This document shows, one piece after another, positions 18,169 to 28,130 of a stretch of DNA of 64,000 nt. Origin of the DNA: Alphaproteobacteria bacterium (GTDB lineage: Bacteria; Pseudomonadota; Alphaproteobacteria; Micropepsales; Micropepsaceae); contig CANIAL010000006.1 in NCBI GenBank assembly GCA_947465395.1, forward strand, positions 62,001 to 126,000, given 5' to 3'. Position numbers and translations under genes: made by a program. A model generated the notes under the pieces. That model did not search any database. It worked only from the letters and a program-made list of their open reading frames with translations, and was not told the DNA's origin. Position 1 is the first letter of the stretch, and each line of letters begins with the position of its first letter.

Positions 18169-18178
18169 AGATTACAAA

Positions 18179-18877
18179 ATGATTGCATTGCGCAGGTCAT
18201 CGGAACGAGGAGTCTCAAAGGCCTCCTGGCTGGATTCCAAACACAGCTTTTCCTTTGCCGATTATTACGATCCCAAGTTTGAAAGCTTTGGCGCGCTGCG
18301 CGTGATCAACGAAGACGTGATCGCGGGCGGCGGCGGCTTTGCGCCCCATCCCCACCGCGACATGGAAATCGTCACCTACATACTGGAAGGCGCGCTGGCG
18401 CACAAGGATTCCATTGGCGGCGGCGGCACCATCCAGCCCGGCGAAATCCAGCGCATGAGTGCGGGCAGCGGCATCGTTCATGCCGAATTCAACGCCAGCG
18501 CCGACAAGCCCTGTCACCTTTTGCAGATCTGGATCATGCCGTCGAAGAAAGGCATCGAGCCGTCCTATGAGCAAAAGCGCATCGACGCCAAGGCTGTTCG
18601 CAACCATTTTGCCCGCATCGCAGGTTCGGACCCGCAGGGCAACGAAGTGCGCCTGGTGCAGGATGCGGAAATCTGGGCTGCCAAGCTGGATGCGGATAAC
18701 GAGGCGATCCACACACTGCGTCCTGGGCGGCGCGCTTATCTGCAGGTAGCGCGGGGCGAGATCATGCTTGGCGAAGACAAGCTGGGCGCGGGCGACGGCG
18801 CCTGCATCACCGACCAGGACAAGATAACCATCCGCTCCCGAACAGAAGCAGAAGTGTTGTTGTTCGATCTGGTTTAG
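18179..18877 (+). CDS. Pirin family protein (YhhW-like)
   Basis: Bicupin pirin related to E. coli YhhW, which has quercetin 2,3-dioxygenase activity in vitro; the physiological role is unknown. Metal ligands are expected in HPHRDMEIVTYILEG and GSGIVHAEFN. The SFSFADYYDPKFESFGALRVINED segment is typical. The ATG at 18179 gives 232 residues; the open frame upstream overlaps gshB. Convergent to olsB across a gap that holds a strong inverted repeat. Confidence 0.9.
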   Translation: MIALRRSSERGVSKASWLDSKHSFSFADYYDPKFESFGALRVINEDVIAGGGGFAPHPHRDMEIVTYILEGALAHKDSIGGGGTIQPGEIQRMSAGSGIVHAEFNASADKPCHLLQIWIMPSKKGIEPSYEQKRIDAKAVRNHFARIAGSDPQGNEVRLVQDAEIWAAKLDADNEAIHTLRPGRRAYLQVARGEIMLGEDKLGAGDGACITDQDKITIRSRTEAEVLLFDLV

Positions 18878-18948
18878 GAAAACACCGGCTTTCTTCCCGT
18901 CGTTAGCGCCAGCGTCGTGCGACGCGAAGCATTTGGGCGGGGGAAGAT

Positions 18949-19005
18949 GTCTGCTAGCGGGCCCTCTTCTTTTGGCGCCTCGCGCCAGGGGCCCGCGTGG
19001 CAGAC
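18949..19005. terminator. Long hairpin between pirin and olsB genes
   Basis: Arms GTCTGC-TA-GCGGGCCC and GGGCCCGC-GTG-GCAGAC pair over about 14 bp with one bulge. A second small dyad (GGCGCCTCGCGCC) sits in the loop. It lies between convergent genes, so a bidirectional terminator is likely. There is no strong T-tract, so a mobile palindrome is an alternative. Confidence 0.55.
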
Positions 19006-19014
19006 AGATGGGGG

Positions 19015-19857
19015 TTACTTAACAAGTCCGAAGCGCGACTTGTAACGCGCATCGATTCCCGACAGCGGGAAATAGATGAAGACATCGGTGGTGCCGAACT
19101 GGCGGTCAATCACCGCGCCTTCGCCAATGGCGGCGCCCGCGCGCACATAACCCTTCAGCAGCGGCGGCAGGCTGCGTATGCCTTCACGCGCATCCACCGA
19201 TTCTTTCGGCTGGCGGTTCATTTCCACATACAATTCGGGCAGCGCCCGCACCCGCAAATCCTGTGGCATGGGATGATAATGATGCAGATAGGATAGCGGC
19301 ATGGCCAGCGCGTCGGCATCGGTGCCGGACAGCGAGGCGCAGCCGAACATCAGATCAATGTCAAAGCGCGCCACATAGGCCATCAGGCCTTTCCACAACA
19401 GCTGCATGGTGCCGGGGCGGCTGCGATAGCTTTTCAAAACGCAGGAACGGCCCAGCTCCAGGAATTTCGTGCCCGTAGCAAGACCCTTCAGCATGGGGCG
19501 CAGGTCATATTCGCCCGCGGTGTAGAAGCCGCCGGCGCGGGCCGCGTCATGCTCGCGCGTCAGGCGATAGGTGCCAACCACCATGGGCTGGCCGTCTTCG
19601 CCCAGCGCGGCGCGGTCCACCACCAAAAGGTGATCGCAAACCTCGTCATACTTGTCGAAATCGCGCTGTGCGTCCCGCATCTGGGGCGAGGGGATGGCGC
19701 TCATTTCCTCATAGAAAACCTGGTAGCGCAGGCGCTGCGCCTGTTCGACTTCGTGCTCGGTCTCGGCCAGGCGCACTTCCAGCGCGCCGGCCACGGCCAG
19801 AACGGGCCAATGTTCCTGGCGGCCTTCAAACGGTCCGGCTTCGTAGATGTTGACCAC
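19015..19857 (-). CDS. olsB: L-ornithine N(alpha)-acyltransferase (lyso-ornithine lipid synthesis)
   Basis: GNAT-fold acyltransferase that transfers a 3-hydroxyacyl chain from ACP to ornithine, giving lyso-ornithine lipid. Seen: LEVRLAETEHEVEQAQRLRYQVFYEE, DHLLVVDR, GTYRLTREHDA, the FLELGRSCVLKSYRSRPG core and LMFGCASLSGTD. Length 280 residues. OlsA, which completes the lipid, is not adjacent, although a PlsC-type acyltransferase lies at 44570. In many alphaproteobacteria ornithine lipids replace phospholipids under phosphate limitation, which fits the nearby pst genes; I see no solid Pho box upstream. Confidence 0.87.
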   Translation of the reverse strand: MVNIYEAGPFEGRQEHWPVLAVAGALEVRLAETEHEVEQAQRLRYQVFYEEMSAIPSPQMRDAQRDFDKYDEVCDHLLVVDRAALGEDGQPMVVGTYRLTREHDAARAGGFYTAGEYDLRPMLKGLATGTKFLELGRSCVLKSYRSRPGTMQLLWKGLMAYVARFDIDLMFGCASLSGTDADALAMPLSYLHHYHPMPQDLRVRALPELYVEMNRQPKESVDAREGIRSLPPLLKGYVRAGAAIGEGAVIDRQFGTTDVFIYFPLSGIDARYKSRFGLVK

Positions 19858-19950
19858 GGGTTTTCCTGTCAGCGGACTTCAAGGGGATAGACCGCCTATG
19901 TGACAGTTTTAGCCTAAAGGCGTAGCCCGGGGCAAACATCGAGAAAAGCT

Positions 19951-21255
19951 TCAGGCAGGAACAGGTGTTTTCCGCCGCGCCAGAATGGTGAACAAAACCA
20001 GTGCGGGAACCCCGATGGCCCCGCAGCCCAGGTAAAACAGGGCATAGGCGTTCATCAGGCCCACCTGCGCCGCCAGCCCTTCCACCACCACCCCTGAAAA
20101 TCCCTTCAGGATTTTTCCTGCCCAGGAATAGGCCGAGGTCAAAAGCGCGTATTGCGTCGCGGTGTAGCCCAGGCTGGTGAGCGAGGACATGTAGGTCACA
20201 AGGGTCACGCCCGCGACGGCGATGCCGAAATTATCCAGTCCCATCACAATGGCGAAAGTGGTGGGGTCATGGGCGAAGGGCAACACTGCGTACAGCATGG
20301 TGCCCAGAATCTGGACGCTTCCGCCAACCAGCAGCGCGTACATGAAGCCCAGCCGCAGCGAGAGATAGCCGCCCGCCGCCACGCCCAGGAAAACGCCCAC
20401 CAGGCCAACGCTGCCGCGCACCGCGCCCACCATGTCCTTCGACAGGCCAAGGTCCACGTAAAGCGGACTGAACATGGGGCCGCTGACAAAATTGGGAAGC
20501 TGGAAAAGGCTGATTGCCGCCAGCATCAGGATGGCAGCCGGACCATGGGTGCGGAAGAAGGCGATGAAGGGCCCGGCAATGGCGTCGAACAATCCGCGCC
20601 CCGACCATAGCGGCGCTGCCTGGGCGGCAACGGCGCGCTCGCTGCGTACAGGCTCAGCGGCAAAAAAGGTGGCGGTGAGGCCGATGCCCATCAGCGCGCC
20701 GAAAATAATGTAAGACGTGTTCCATCCCACACGCTGGGCAATGGGAAGGATCATGGCTTCGGCCGCCAGCAGCGCCGTGCGATACCCCAATGTGTAGGCG
20801 GACGTCAGAAGTCCCAATTCATCAGCATCCGCCGCGCTTTCAATCCGCCAGGCGTCAACCGCGACATCCTGGGTGGAAGAACTGAAGGCCACCACCAGCG
20901 CAAATGCGCCCAGCAGCACCAGCCCGTGGCCGACGCCCGTGATGGCCATGGCGCACAGCGCCGATCCCACCAGTATCTGCGCCAGCGCCATCCAGCCGCG
21001 CCGCCTGCCCAGCCGACCGAACAGGGGCGCATCCATGCGATCAAGGAACGGGGCCCAAAGGAATTTCAGGGAATAGGCCAGGCCCACCCAAGACAGAAAG
21101 CCGATGGCTTTCAAGGTGGTGCCTTCATCGCGCAGCCAATAGCCGAAGGTGTTGCCCACCATCAGGAATGGCAGGCCCGACGAAAAGCCCAGCGCCAGCA
21201 TCGAAAGGACGCGGGGGCTCAGATATTCACGGAATGAGTAACGCCGTCTGGTCAT
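19951..21255 (-). CDS. AmpG-like MFS permease
   Basis: Major facilitator protein of 434 residues with about 12 hydrophobic segments, related to AmpG, the importer of anhydromuropeptides for wall recycling. The N-terminal YLSPRVLSMLALGFSSGLPFLMVGNTFGYWL and LKFLWAPFLDRMDAP are typical, as is SSTQDVAVDAWRIE in the middle. Its start overlaps the stop of the histidine kinase gene by 4 nt, so both are co-transcribed. Whether it carries muropeptides or another solute needs testing; the family assignment is good. Confidence 0.82.
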   Translation of the reverse strand: MTRRRYSFREYLSPRVLSMLALGFSSGLPFLMVGNTFGYWLRDEGTTLKAIGFLSWVGLAYSLKFLWAPFLDRMDAPLFGRLGRRRGWMALAQILVGSALCAMAITGVGHGLVLLGAFALVVAFSSSTQDVAVDAWRIESAADADELGLLTSAYTLGYRTALLAAEAMILPIAQRVGWNTSYIIFGALMGIGLTATFFAAEPVRSERAVAAQAAPLWSGRGLFDAIAGPFIAFFRTHGPAAILMLAAISLFQLPNFVSGPMFSPLYVDLGLSKDMVGAVRGSVGLVGVFLGVAAGGYLSLRLGFMYALLVGGSVQILGTMLYAVLPFAHDPTTFAIVMGLDNFGIAVAGVTLVTYMSSLTSLGYTATQYALLTSAYSWAGKILKGFSGVVVEGLAAQVGLMNAYALFYLGCGAIGVPALVLFTILARRKTPVPA

Positions 21256-23648
21256 GCCGCGCGAGTATGCGGCACTCCATCCTCGTTGGGAAACAGCATC
21301 AGGAACATTTCTTCCAGCTCGGACGGGTCCACCGGCTTGGTCAAAAAGCCGTCCATGCCCGCTTCCTGGCAGGCCCGCTTGCCGGTCTCCAGCGCATCGG
21401 CGGTCAGCGCCACGATGGGGGTGCGGCGGCGGTTATTCTCCGCTTCCCAGGCGCGGATGGCGCGGGTGGCCTCGATCCCGTCCATGCCCGGCATGTGGAT
21501 GTCGGTGAGCAGAAGGTCGAAATCCTCTTCCTGCATGGCGGCCACGGCGGCGGTGCCGGTGGTGACCTCGCGGGCCTTGTGGCCCCGGCGGCGCAGAAGT
21601 TCGCGGATCAGCAGCGCATTGACGGGATTGTCCTCGGCCAGCAGGATTTTCAGGCCATTGCCCAGATTGGGCGGCGGCAGAGGCGCGGGCGGTGCGACGG
21701 GCGCGGGCGGCGCTTCCGGCGCGACCATGGGCGGCAGTTCGGGCATCGCATCCAATACTGGCGGCATTTCCATCGGCGATTCCAGAACCGGCGGCGGCGG
21801 TTCGGACAAGACCTCGATCAATTCTGCTTCCGGCTCCGGCAGGATTTCGCGTTTTCCCGGGCCTTCCATCATGCAGACGCGCAGCCGCGCATTCAGCGAG
21901 CCTTCGCGCACCGGCTTCACCAGGTAACCGGCAAAGCCCATGGTCTTGAGCTTCTCAAGCTGCGCGCGCGCCGTGGGGGTCACCAGCACCAGCGTGGGCA
22001 CGGCCAGATCGGGCGGGGCCAGCATATCCGGTTCGCTGTCGGTGCCGGAATCGATCAGCACCGCGTCAATGCGCCCGCCCGGCGGCAGATGCGAGAAGTT
22101 GATGGATTCGCCGCCGGCATATTCGATCTGGCGGCCCATGCCTTCGCGCAGCGCCTTGTTGCGGCTGACAATGGCGATGCGTTTTCCCGCCAGCGGCAAT
22201 TCGTCATATTCGGGTGCGGCCCGCACCACCATGGCCGGAAGCGTGAACCAGAAACAGCTGCCGTTTTCGGGACCGGCTTCCACGCCGATCTCGCCGCCCA
22301 TGGTTTCCACCAGGCGCTTGGAGATGGCCAAACCAAGACCCGAGCCGCCGAACTTGCGCGCATGGCTGGAATCGGCCTGCACGAATTCCTGGAAGATTTC
22401 CTGGCGCTTGGCGGCGGGCACGCCGACGCCGGTGTCGCGCACTTCCACGCGCAGGAAGTCGCGGTCGCGGCCTTCGAACATCTTGACTTCGACGCAAAGT
22501 CCGCCTTTTTCCGTGAATTTGACGGCATTGCCCATCAGGTTGGTCAGGACCTGGCGGAAGCGGACTTCGTCCACCCGGATGGAAGTGGGAACGTCGCGTG
22601 CGGCGGCGGTCGCGATCTCAATGCCCTTGGCATGGGCGCGGGGCGCCAGCAATTCGGCCACGCCGGCCATCAGTGCGCGCACATCCACTTCATCGTCATC
22701 CAGGGTGAGTGTGCCGGATTCAATCTTGGAAAAGTCCAGAATGTCGCCGATCAAGGCCAGCAGGGCTTCACCGGACTCGGTGATGGCGCGCGCATAGGTG
22801 CGCTGTTCCGGCGAAAGATCAGTTTCCAGCAGCAACCGGCCCATGCCCAAGACGCCGCTCATGGGCGTGCGGATTTCATGGCTCATGGTGGCCAGGAAGC
22901 CGGACTTGGCGCGGCTGCCCGCTTCGGCGGAATCGCGCGCTTCGGTCAGCGCATCTTCCAGCGCCTTGCGTTCGGTGATGTCGCGGCCCACGCTTTGCAC
23001 TTCCACCAGGCGGCCATAGGAATCGCGGACCGCATAATCTTCCCAGCTTATCCAGCGCCAGCCGATGGCGGTGCGAACATGCTGGTCATAGCGGGCGCGG
23101 CCGCGGCCAGATTCCAATCCCGCGAAACTGCCGAACAAGGGCGCGCGGCTTTCGGGATGCAGTTCGGGCGCGAAGGGATAGCCAATGGCCCGGGCCGGAT
23201 CCAGGCCGAACATCTTGAAGAAGGCATCGTTGGCGTAGGTGAGACGGCTTGAGGCATCGCGGCGGAAAATCGCATCGCCCTGTGCGTCCACCAGGCCCTT
23301 GTAGCGCACTTCGCTTTGATAGAGCCACCCGTTCATGGCCGCAGCATTGCGAAGCGATGCTTCCAGCCGTGCCGCCGCTGCCTTGGACTCATTGGCCTGG
23401 CGGGTAAGAAGATCGTTGCGCTCGCGCCCCACCAGCAAGATGTTGATCAGGAACGCCAGCGCCAGCGCCAGCAGCGCGCCGAAGCTGGCAGGCGACACGA
23501 TGGTAAGATGCCCGGACAGAAGAATGTCGGCGGTGGCCGCGACCAGCATCAGCCCGGCCAGGACCCCGAATACGACCCGGATGACGCGTGCAATGGTCAA
23601 GCTGTTGATGCCCCGTGTGAAGGCGGGCATTTTGCCGTCTGATCCCAT
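21252..23648 (-). CDS. Hybrid sensor histidine kinase/response regulator
   Basis: Inner-membrane hybrid kinase of 798 residues. Order: two membrane segments (about 20-43 and 52-74), a linker helix, a PAS domain (about 110-225), HisKA with [12 protein letters not shown] (His about 257), HATPase with [16 protein letters not shown] and GGSGLGL, a degenerate receiver-like region (about 490-610), a Pro-rich linker and a C-terminal receiver with the phospho-acceptor Asp (about 716) in [13 protein letters not shown]. No cognate regulator lies next to it; a separate Hpt protein is at 36900-37241. A CtrA-type motif lies just upstream. The ligand is unknown. Confidence 0.92.
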   Translation of the reverse strand: MGSDGKMPAFTRGINSLTIARVIRVVFGVLAGLMLVAATADILLSGHLTIVSPASFGALLALALAFLINILLVGRERNDLLTRQANESKAAAARLEASLRNAAAMNGWLYQSEVRYKGLVDAQGDAIFRRDASSRLTYANDAFFKMFGLDPARAIGYPFAPELHPESRAPLFGSFAGLESGRGRARYDQHVRTAIGWRWISWEDYAVRDSYGRLVEVQSVGRDITERKALEDALTEARDSAEAGSRAKSGFLATMSHEIRTPMSGVLGMGRLLLETDLSPEQRTYARAITESGEALLALIGDILDFSKIESGTLTLDDDEVDVRALMAGVAELLAPRAHAKGIEIATAAARDVPTSIRVDEVRFRQVLTNLMGNAVKFTEKGGLCVEVKMFEGRDRDFLRVEVRDTGVGVPAAKRQEIFQEFVQADSSHARKFGGSGLGLAISKRLVETMGGEIGVEAGPENGSCFWFTLPAMVVRAAPEYDELPLAGKRIAIVSRNKALREGMGRQIEYAGGESINFSHLPPGGRIDAVLIDSGTDSEPDMLAPPDLAVPTLVLVTPTARAQLEKLKTMGFAGYLVKPVREGSLNARLRVCMMEGPGKREILPEPEAELIEVLSEPPPPVLESPMEMPPVLDAMPELPPMVAPEAPPAPVAPPAPLPPPNLGNGLKILLAEDNPVNALLIRELLRRRGHKAREVTTGTAAVAAMQEEDFDLLLTDIHMPGMDGIEATRAIRAWEAENNRRRTPIVALTADALETGKRACQEAGMDGFLTKPVDPSELEEMFLMLFPNEDGVPHTRAA

Positions 23649-23672
23649 ACGAAATGCTTAAAAGTTCCGAAC

Positions 23673-23687
23673 TTAAGGCGGGGTTAA
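23673..23687. promoter_or_regulatory. CtrA-type site TTAA-N7-TTAA
   Basis: TTAA-GGCGGGG-TTAA matches the full CtrA consensus spacing. Further TTAA elements and an ATGGTTAA half-site (23739-23746) cluster in the same 150-nt gap between the divergent histidine kinase and pstC. CtrA control of either gene is inferred only from the motif. Confidence 0.45.
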
Positions 23688-23800
23688 GCTTTGGCTTAAA
23701 ATGGTCCCCTTTGTCGCGCTTTTACCCTGCTTAATCAGATGGTTAACCGGGAACCCGACTGCGGCCGCCCCCACCGTCACAAAAGCTTTGCAGGACTGTG

Positions 23801-24835
23801 ATGTTCCTGAACCGGGGCCTCACGAAACTGGGCCTTGCCGCCCCGTCCCAACAGCTCATGACCGATATCGCCTTGACCGATTATGCCGCCGAAAAAGCCG
23901 GGTCCATGCGTAGAGCCGCCCGTGGCGAACCGCTGTTCCGGGGGCTGACATTTTTGGCCGCCCTGTTCGTGCTGGTGCTGTTCATCGGCGTGATGATCGC
24001 ACTGACCATGGGATCGCTGCCCGCCATCAAGGAATTCGGCCCCGCCTTTCTCTGGACGGAAACCTGGAAGCCAGCGACGGAAAAATTCGGCGCATTCTCC
24101 GCCATTGTCGGCACATTGGTGACCTCGTTCCTGGCCATGCTGGTGGCGTTGCCGGTGGGCATCGGCATCGCGATTTTTCTCACCGAGCTTTGCCCGCGCT
24201 GGCTGCGCCGCCCCATCGGCATTGCCATCGAATTGCTGGCCGGCATTCCGTCCATCATCTACGGCATCTGGGGCCTGTTCGTTTTCGCGCCCTGGTTCCA
24301 GTTGCACCTGCAGGAACCCATCATCGAAGCGTTCGCCAATGTGCCCGTGCTGGGCACGTTGCTGGGCGGCACCGCCTATGGCATCGGCACATTCACAGCG
24401 GGCTTGATCCTGAGCATCATGATCCTGCCCTTTATCGCAGCGGTAACGCGCGATGTTTTCCTCACCGTGCCTTCCATGCTGAAGGAAGCCGCTTACGGGC
24501 TTGGCTGCACCACCTGGGAAGTGATGTGGCAGGTGGTGATCCCGTATGCGCGCACCGGCGTTTTCGGCGGCGCGATGCTGGCCCTGGGCCGGGCGCTGGG
24601 CGAAACCATGGCGGTGACTTTCGTGATCGGCAATGCGCACCGTTTGTCGCCATCCCTGTTCGCGCCGGGCACCAGCATCTCGGCCACCATCGCCAATGAA
24701 TTCACCGAGGCGACCACCGAGCTTTACACCTCGTCGCTGATCACCATGGGCCTGATCCTGTTCTTTATTACCTTCATCGTCCTGGCTACGGCGCAATTGA
24801 TGCTGCGCCGCCTTGAAAAGCAGGCCGGCAAATGA
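23801..24835 (+). CDS. pstC: Phosphate ABC transporter permease PstC
   Basis: Inner-membrane permease half of the high-affinity phosphate importer. A long N-terminal tail is followed by about six membrane helices and the permease signature around [25 protein letters not shown], here [11 protein letters not shown]. The ATG at 23801 follows AGGA by 5 nt; an internal ATG at 23858 is also possible. It overlaps pstA by 4 nt. Upstream there is no pstS, which usually leads this operon. Confidence 0.9.
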   Translation: MFLNRGLTKLGLAAPSQQLMTDIALTDYAAEKAGSMRRAARGEPLFRGLTFLAALFVLVLFIGVMIALTMGSLPAIKEFGPAFLWTETWKPATEKFGAFSAIVGTLVTSFLAMLVALPVGIGIAIFLTELCPRWLRRPIGIAIELLAGIPSIIYGIWGLFVFAPWFQLHLQEPIIEAFANVPVLGTLLGGTAYGIGTFTAGLILSIMILPFIAAVTRDVFLTVPSMLKEAAYGLGCTTWEVMWQVVIPYARTGVFGGAMLALGRALGETMAVTFVIGNAHRLSPSLFAPGTSISATIANEFTEATTELYTSSLITMGLILFFITFIVLATAQLMLRRLEKQAGK

Positions 24836-25686
24836 CCCACCAGATCAACAAAGGGCTTTATGCGCGCCGCCGGATGATCAATGGCGTCTTCCTGTTATTG
24901 TCCACGGGCGCGGCTGTATTCGGCCTGGTCTGGCTGGCCTTCATCCTGGGCGCGCTTCTGAAAGAAGGCGTTCAGGCCCTGTCGCCCACGCTGTTCACGC
25001 TTTCCACGCCGCCGCCGGGAACGCCGGGCGGTCTTGCCAACGCCATCTATGGCAGCGTCACCATGAGCCTGGCCGCGGTCGTTGTGGGAACGCCCATCGG
25101 GCTGATGGCTGGAACATATCTGGCGGAGTATGGCCGCCACACGCGCTTTGCCTTCGTGGTGCGCTTCATCAACGACATTCTCCTCAGCGCGCCGTCTATC
25201 GTCACCGGCCTGTTCATCTATGAAATCCTGGTGCGGCCCATGGGGCACTTCTCAGCTATCGCGGGCGCAGCGTCCTTGGTTGTGATCGTGATCCCGGTGG
25301 TGGTGCGCACCACCGAAAACATGCTGCTGCTGGTTCCCAACGGGCTTCGCGAGGCGGCCTCCGCCCTGGGCGCGCCCGGCAATTTCGTGATCCGCTCCGT
25401 CACCTGGAAGGCGGCGCAGGCCGGCATCGTCACCGGCGTGCTCTTGGCGGTGGCGCGCATTTCCGGCGAAACCGCGCCGCTGCTTTTCACGTCACTGAAC
25501 AACCAGTTCTTCAACACCGGCTTCACCACGCCCATGGCGTCGCTGCCGGTGGTGATCTTCCAGTATGCGCTGTCGCCCTATGACGACTGGCATGCGCTGG
25601 CCTGGGCGGGCGCGCTGCTGGTCACCGCCACGGTTCTTACGCTTTCGATCATCGCGCGGGTTTTGGAAAACAGGCAACGGAATTGA
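24832..25686 (+). CDS. pstA: Phosphate ABC transporter permease PstA
   Basis: Second permease subunit, 284 residues, about six helices. Recognisable parts are [40 protein letters not shown], the coupling-helix segment [16 protein letters not shown] and [14 protein letters not shown]. The ATG overlaps the pstC stop and the stop overlaps the pstB start, indicating one operon. Confidence 0.94.
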   Translation: MTHQINKGLYARRRMINGVFLLLSTGAAVFGLVWLAFILGALLKEGVQALSPTLFTLSTPPPGTPGGLANAIYGSVTMSLAAVVVGTPIGLMAGTYLAEYGRHTRFAFVVRFINDILLSAPSIVTGLFIYEILVRPMGHFSAIAGAASLVVIVIPVVVRTTENMLLLVPNGLREAASALGAPGNFVIRSVTWKAAQAGIVTGVLLAVARISGETAPLLFTSLNNQFFNTGFTTPMASLPVVIFQYALSPYDDWHALAWAGALLVTATVLTLSIIARVLENRQRN

Positions 25687-26489
25687 TGCAAATGGACACG
25701 ATGACAGCACCCGCCGCGACCGCCGCACATGGTGCGCCCAAGACCAAGATCAACATCCAGGATCTTTGCTTCTATTACGGCGCTTCCAAGGCGCTGAAGG
25801 GCATTTCCCTGCCCATCCATGACCGCAAGGTCACAGCCTTTATCGGCCCGTCCGGCTGCGGCAAGTCCACCTTGCTGCGCGCCATCAACCGCATCTACGA
25901 GCTTTATCCCAACCAGCGTGCCGAAGGCCTGGTGGAAATGGACGGCGAAAATGTGCTGCTGGCCAAGGACCTCAATCTGCTGCGCGCCCGCATTGGCATG
26001 GTTTTCCAGAAGCCCACGCCGTTTCCCATGTCCATCTATGACAATGTGGCGTTCGGCATCCGCCTTTATGAACGCCTGCCCAAGTCCGAGCTGGAGGGCC
26101 GCATTGAAAGCGCGCTCACCCGCGCCGCGCTATGGGGCGAAGTGAAGGACAAGCTGAACGCCTCGGGCCTTTCGCTCTCGGGCGGCCAGCAGCAGCGTCT
26201 CTGCATCGCCCGCACCGTGGCGACGCGGCCCGAAGTGATTTTATTGGACGAGCCTTGCTCGGCGCTGGACCCGATTTCCACGGCGCGTATCGAGGAGCTG
26301 ATTGACGAACTGGCCGCCGACTACACCATCGTGATGGTGACCCATAACATGCAGCAGGCCAGCCGCGCTTCCGACTATACCGCCTTCATGTATCTGGGCG
26401 AGCTGGTGGAATATGGCGCCACGGAAAAAATCTTCACCGCGCCCGCCAATCGCCAGACCGAGCAGTACATAACAGGCAGGTTTGGTTAG
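25686..26489 (+). CDS. pstB: Phosphate ABC transporter ATP-binding protein PstB
   Basis: ATPase of the Pst importer. Walker [13 protein letters not shown] near 56, the PstB-type [21 protein letters not shown], signature [14 protein letters not shown] and Walker [14 protein letters not shown] are intact. ATG at 25686 shares its A with the pstA stop. 267 residues. No phoU, phoB or phoR follows; the next gene is convergent and shares TTAG for both stops. A substrate-binding PstS must be encoded elsewhere if the system is functional. Confidence 0.96.
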   Translation: MQMDTMTAPAATAAHGAPKTKINIQDLCFYYGASKALKGISLPIHDRKVTAFIGPSGCGKSTLLRAINRIYELYPNQRAEGLVEMDGENVLLAKDLNLLRARIGMVFQKPTPFPMSIYDNVAFGIRLYERLPKSELEGRIESALTRAALWGEVKDKLNASGLSLSGGQQQRLCIARTVATRPEVILLDEPCSALDPISTARIEELIDELAADYTIVMVTHNMQQASRASDYTAFMYLGELVEYGATEKIFTAPANRQTEQYITGRFG

Positions 26490-28054
26490 ACGTAATCGGC
26501 GGCGAGGGTTTCATCGCGGCGCGGACTTTTGTCCGTCGCGTTGAACAACAGGCTCAAGACGACGCCCACCGCCAAATTCAGCGCCAGTGCGCTCAGGGCC
26601 GCATAGCATGGCACCGTTATCCCGAATATGTGCAGCGCATAGATGGAGCTTTTGAAGCCCAGGCTCCAGGCCATGGCAGTGCCCGCTGCGATGCCGCTGA
26701 CCAGCCCCGCCAGAAGCGCCATGGGATGGAACCAGCGCGTGAACAGCGCGATCAGCACCGGCGGCACGGTCTGGCAGATCCAGATGCCGCCCAGGAGTTG
26801 CAGCTCGATGGCATAGGTGCTTTGCAATTCCAGCACGAACACCAATGCCGCCAGCTTGGCGCAAAGCGAAACCAGCTTGGCCACCCGCGCTTCGGATTGC
26901 GGCGAACAGTCGAGCGCGATCCAGGCCTTGTAGATATTGCGGGTGAAAAGATTGCCGCAGGCGATCGCCATGATGGCGGCCGGCACCAGCGCACCGATGG
27001 CGATGGCGGCAAAGGCGATGCCCGCGAACCAGTTGGGGAACATGGTCAGGAACAGCGCCGGCACCGCGAAATTGTTGCCGAAACGGTCAAAGCCGCCGGC
27101 ATATTGCGGCATGGCGCGCACGCCCGCCGCAATGGCCATGAAACCCAGCAGCGCGATCAGCGCCAGGGCAAAGGAATAGGCGGGCAGGATGATAGCGTTG
27201 CGCTCCACCACCTTGCGGCTGGAGGCGGACAGCATGCCCGTCAGGGCATGGGGATACAGGAACAGCGCCAGCACCGATCCAAAGGCCAGGCTGGAATAGG
27301 CAAAGCCCGCGCCCAGATTGCTTGATGTGCCTTTCGCCAGGATCAGTTTTTCCGGCGCCACGGCGGCGAAAATCTTGGCATAGCCGCCCAGCTCGATGGG
27401 AATGATCACGATGGCCGCGATCACGGTGGCGTAGACCAGCATGTCTTTCACGATGGCGATCAGCGCAGTGCCGCGAAGGCCGCTGGAATAGGTGTAAAGC
27501 GCCAGCACCAAAAATGCGATCAAGAGCGGCAGATTGGGAATCACATCCAGCCCCGGCAGGGACTGGATGCCCAGGGCCGCGATCACCACCTGAAGCCCCA
27601 GCAGCTGCAGCGCGATATAGGGAATGGTGGCCATGATGCCGGTCAGCGCCACGGCCAGGGCCAGACTGCGGCTGCCGAAACGGCCGCGCACGAAATCCGC
27701 AGCGGTGACATAGCCGTGACGGCTGGCGACCGACCATAGCCGCGCAAAGCCCACGAACAAAAGCGGATAGGCCAGCATGCCATAGGGGATGGCGAAAAAG
27801 CCGGTGGCGCCCGCGCCAAACATCAATGCGGGGACGGCCACGAATGTGTAGGCGGTATAGAGATCGCCGCCCAGAAGAAACCAGGCGATCAAGGTGCCGA
27901 ACCTGCGCCCGCCCAGGCCCCATTCGGTCAGCTGCGAAAGATCGCCCTTGCGCCAGCGAGCCGCCAGCAGGCCCAGGCCGGTGACCAGCGCGAACAGAAG
28001 AAAGAAAACGGTCAAGGTGACAGGATCGGACTTGATCCCCGAAATCGCCGGCAT
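26486..28054 (-). CDS. Sodium:solute symporter, monocarboxylate permease-like
   Basis: SSS-family transporter of 522 residues with about 13 membrane helices. The start [30 protein letters not shown] and [12 protein letters not shown] strongly resemble the MctP group, which takes up lactate, pyruvate and alanine in rhizobia. The substrate is inferred from family likeness only. It stands alone, with the tandem porins downstream in orientation (upstream in coordinates) and pstB convergent. Confidence 0.82.
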   Translation of the reverse strand: MPAISGIKSDPVTLTVFFLLFALVTGLGLLAARWRKGDLSQLTEWGLGGRRFGTLIAWFLLGGDLYTAYTFVAVPALMFGAGATGFFAIPYGMLAYPLLFVGFARLWSVASRHGYVTAADFVRGRFGSRSLALAVALTGIMATIPYIALQLLGLQVVIAALGIQSLPGLDVIPNLPLLIAFLVLALYTYSSGLRGTALIAIVKDMLVYATVIAAIVIIPIELGGYAKIFAAVAPEKLILAKGTSSNLGAGFAYSSLAFGSVLALFLYPHALTGMLSASSRKVVERNAIILPAYSFALALIALLGFMAIAAGVRAMPQYAGGFDRFGNNFAVPALFLTMFPNWFAGIAFAAIAIGALVPAAIMAIACGNLFTRNIYKAWIALDCSPQSEARVAKLVSLCAKLAALVFVLELQSTYAIELQLLGGIWICQTVPPVLIALFTRWFHPMALLAGLVSGIAAGTAMAWSLGFKSSIYALHIFGITVPCYAALSALALNLAVGVVLSLLFNATDKSPRRDETLAADYV

Positions 28055-28130
28055 TGCTGGTCCCCACGCTTACGCCCGGCATGATGCTAGTGCATCAACC
28101 CGTGGCTTGTCGCCAGAAAGTGATTGGTCG

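Noticed and set aside
19858-19920. CTGTCA-type elements upstream of olsB considered as a Pho box
   Set aside because: Only one good half-site on each strand; the second half is poor, so the motif is not convincing.
21168-23252. 694-codon open frame on the plus strand
   Set aside because: Antisense to the hybrid histidine kinase, with His/Arg/Gly-rich shadow composition.
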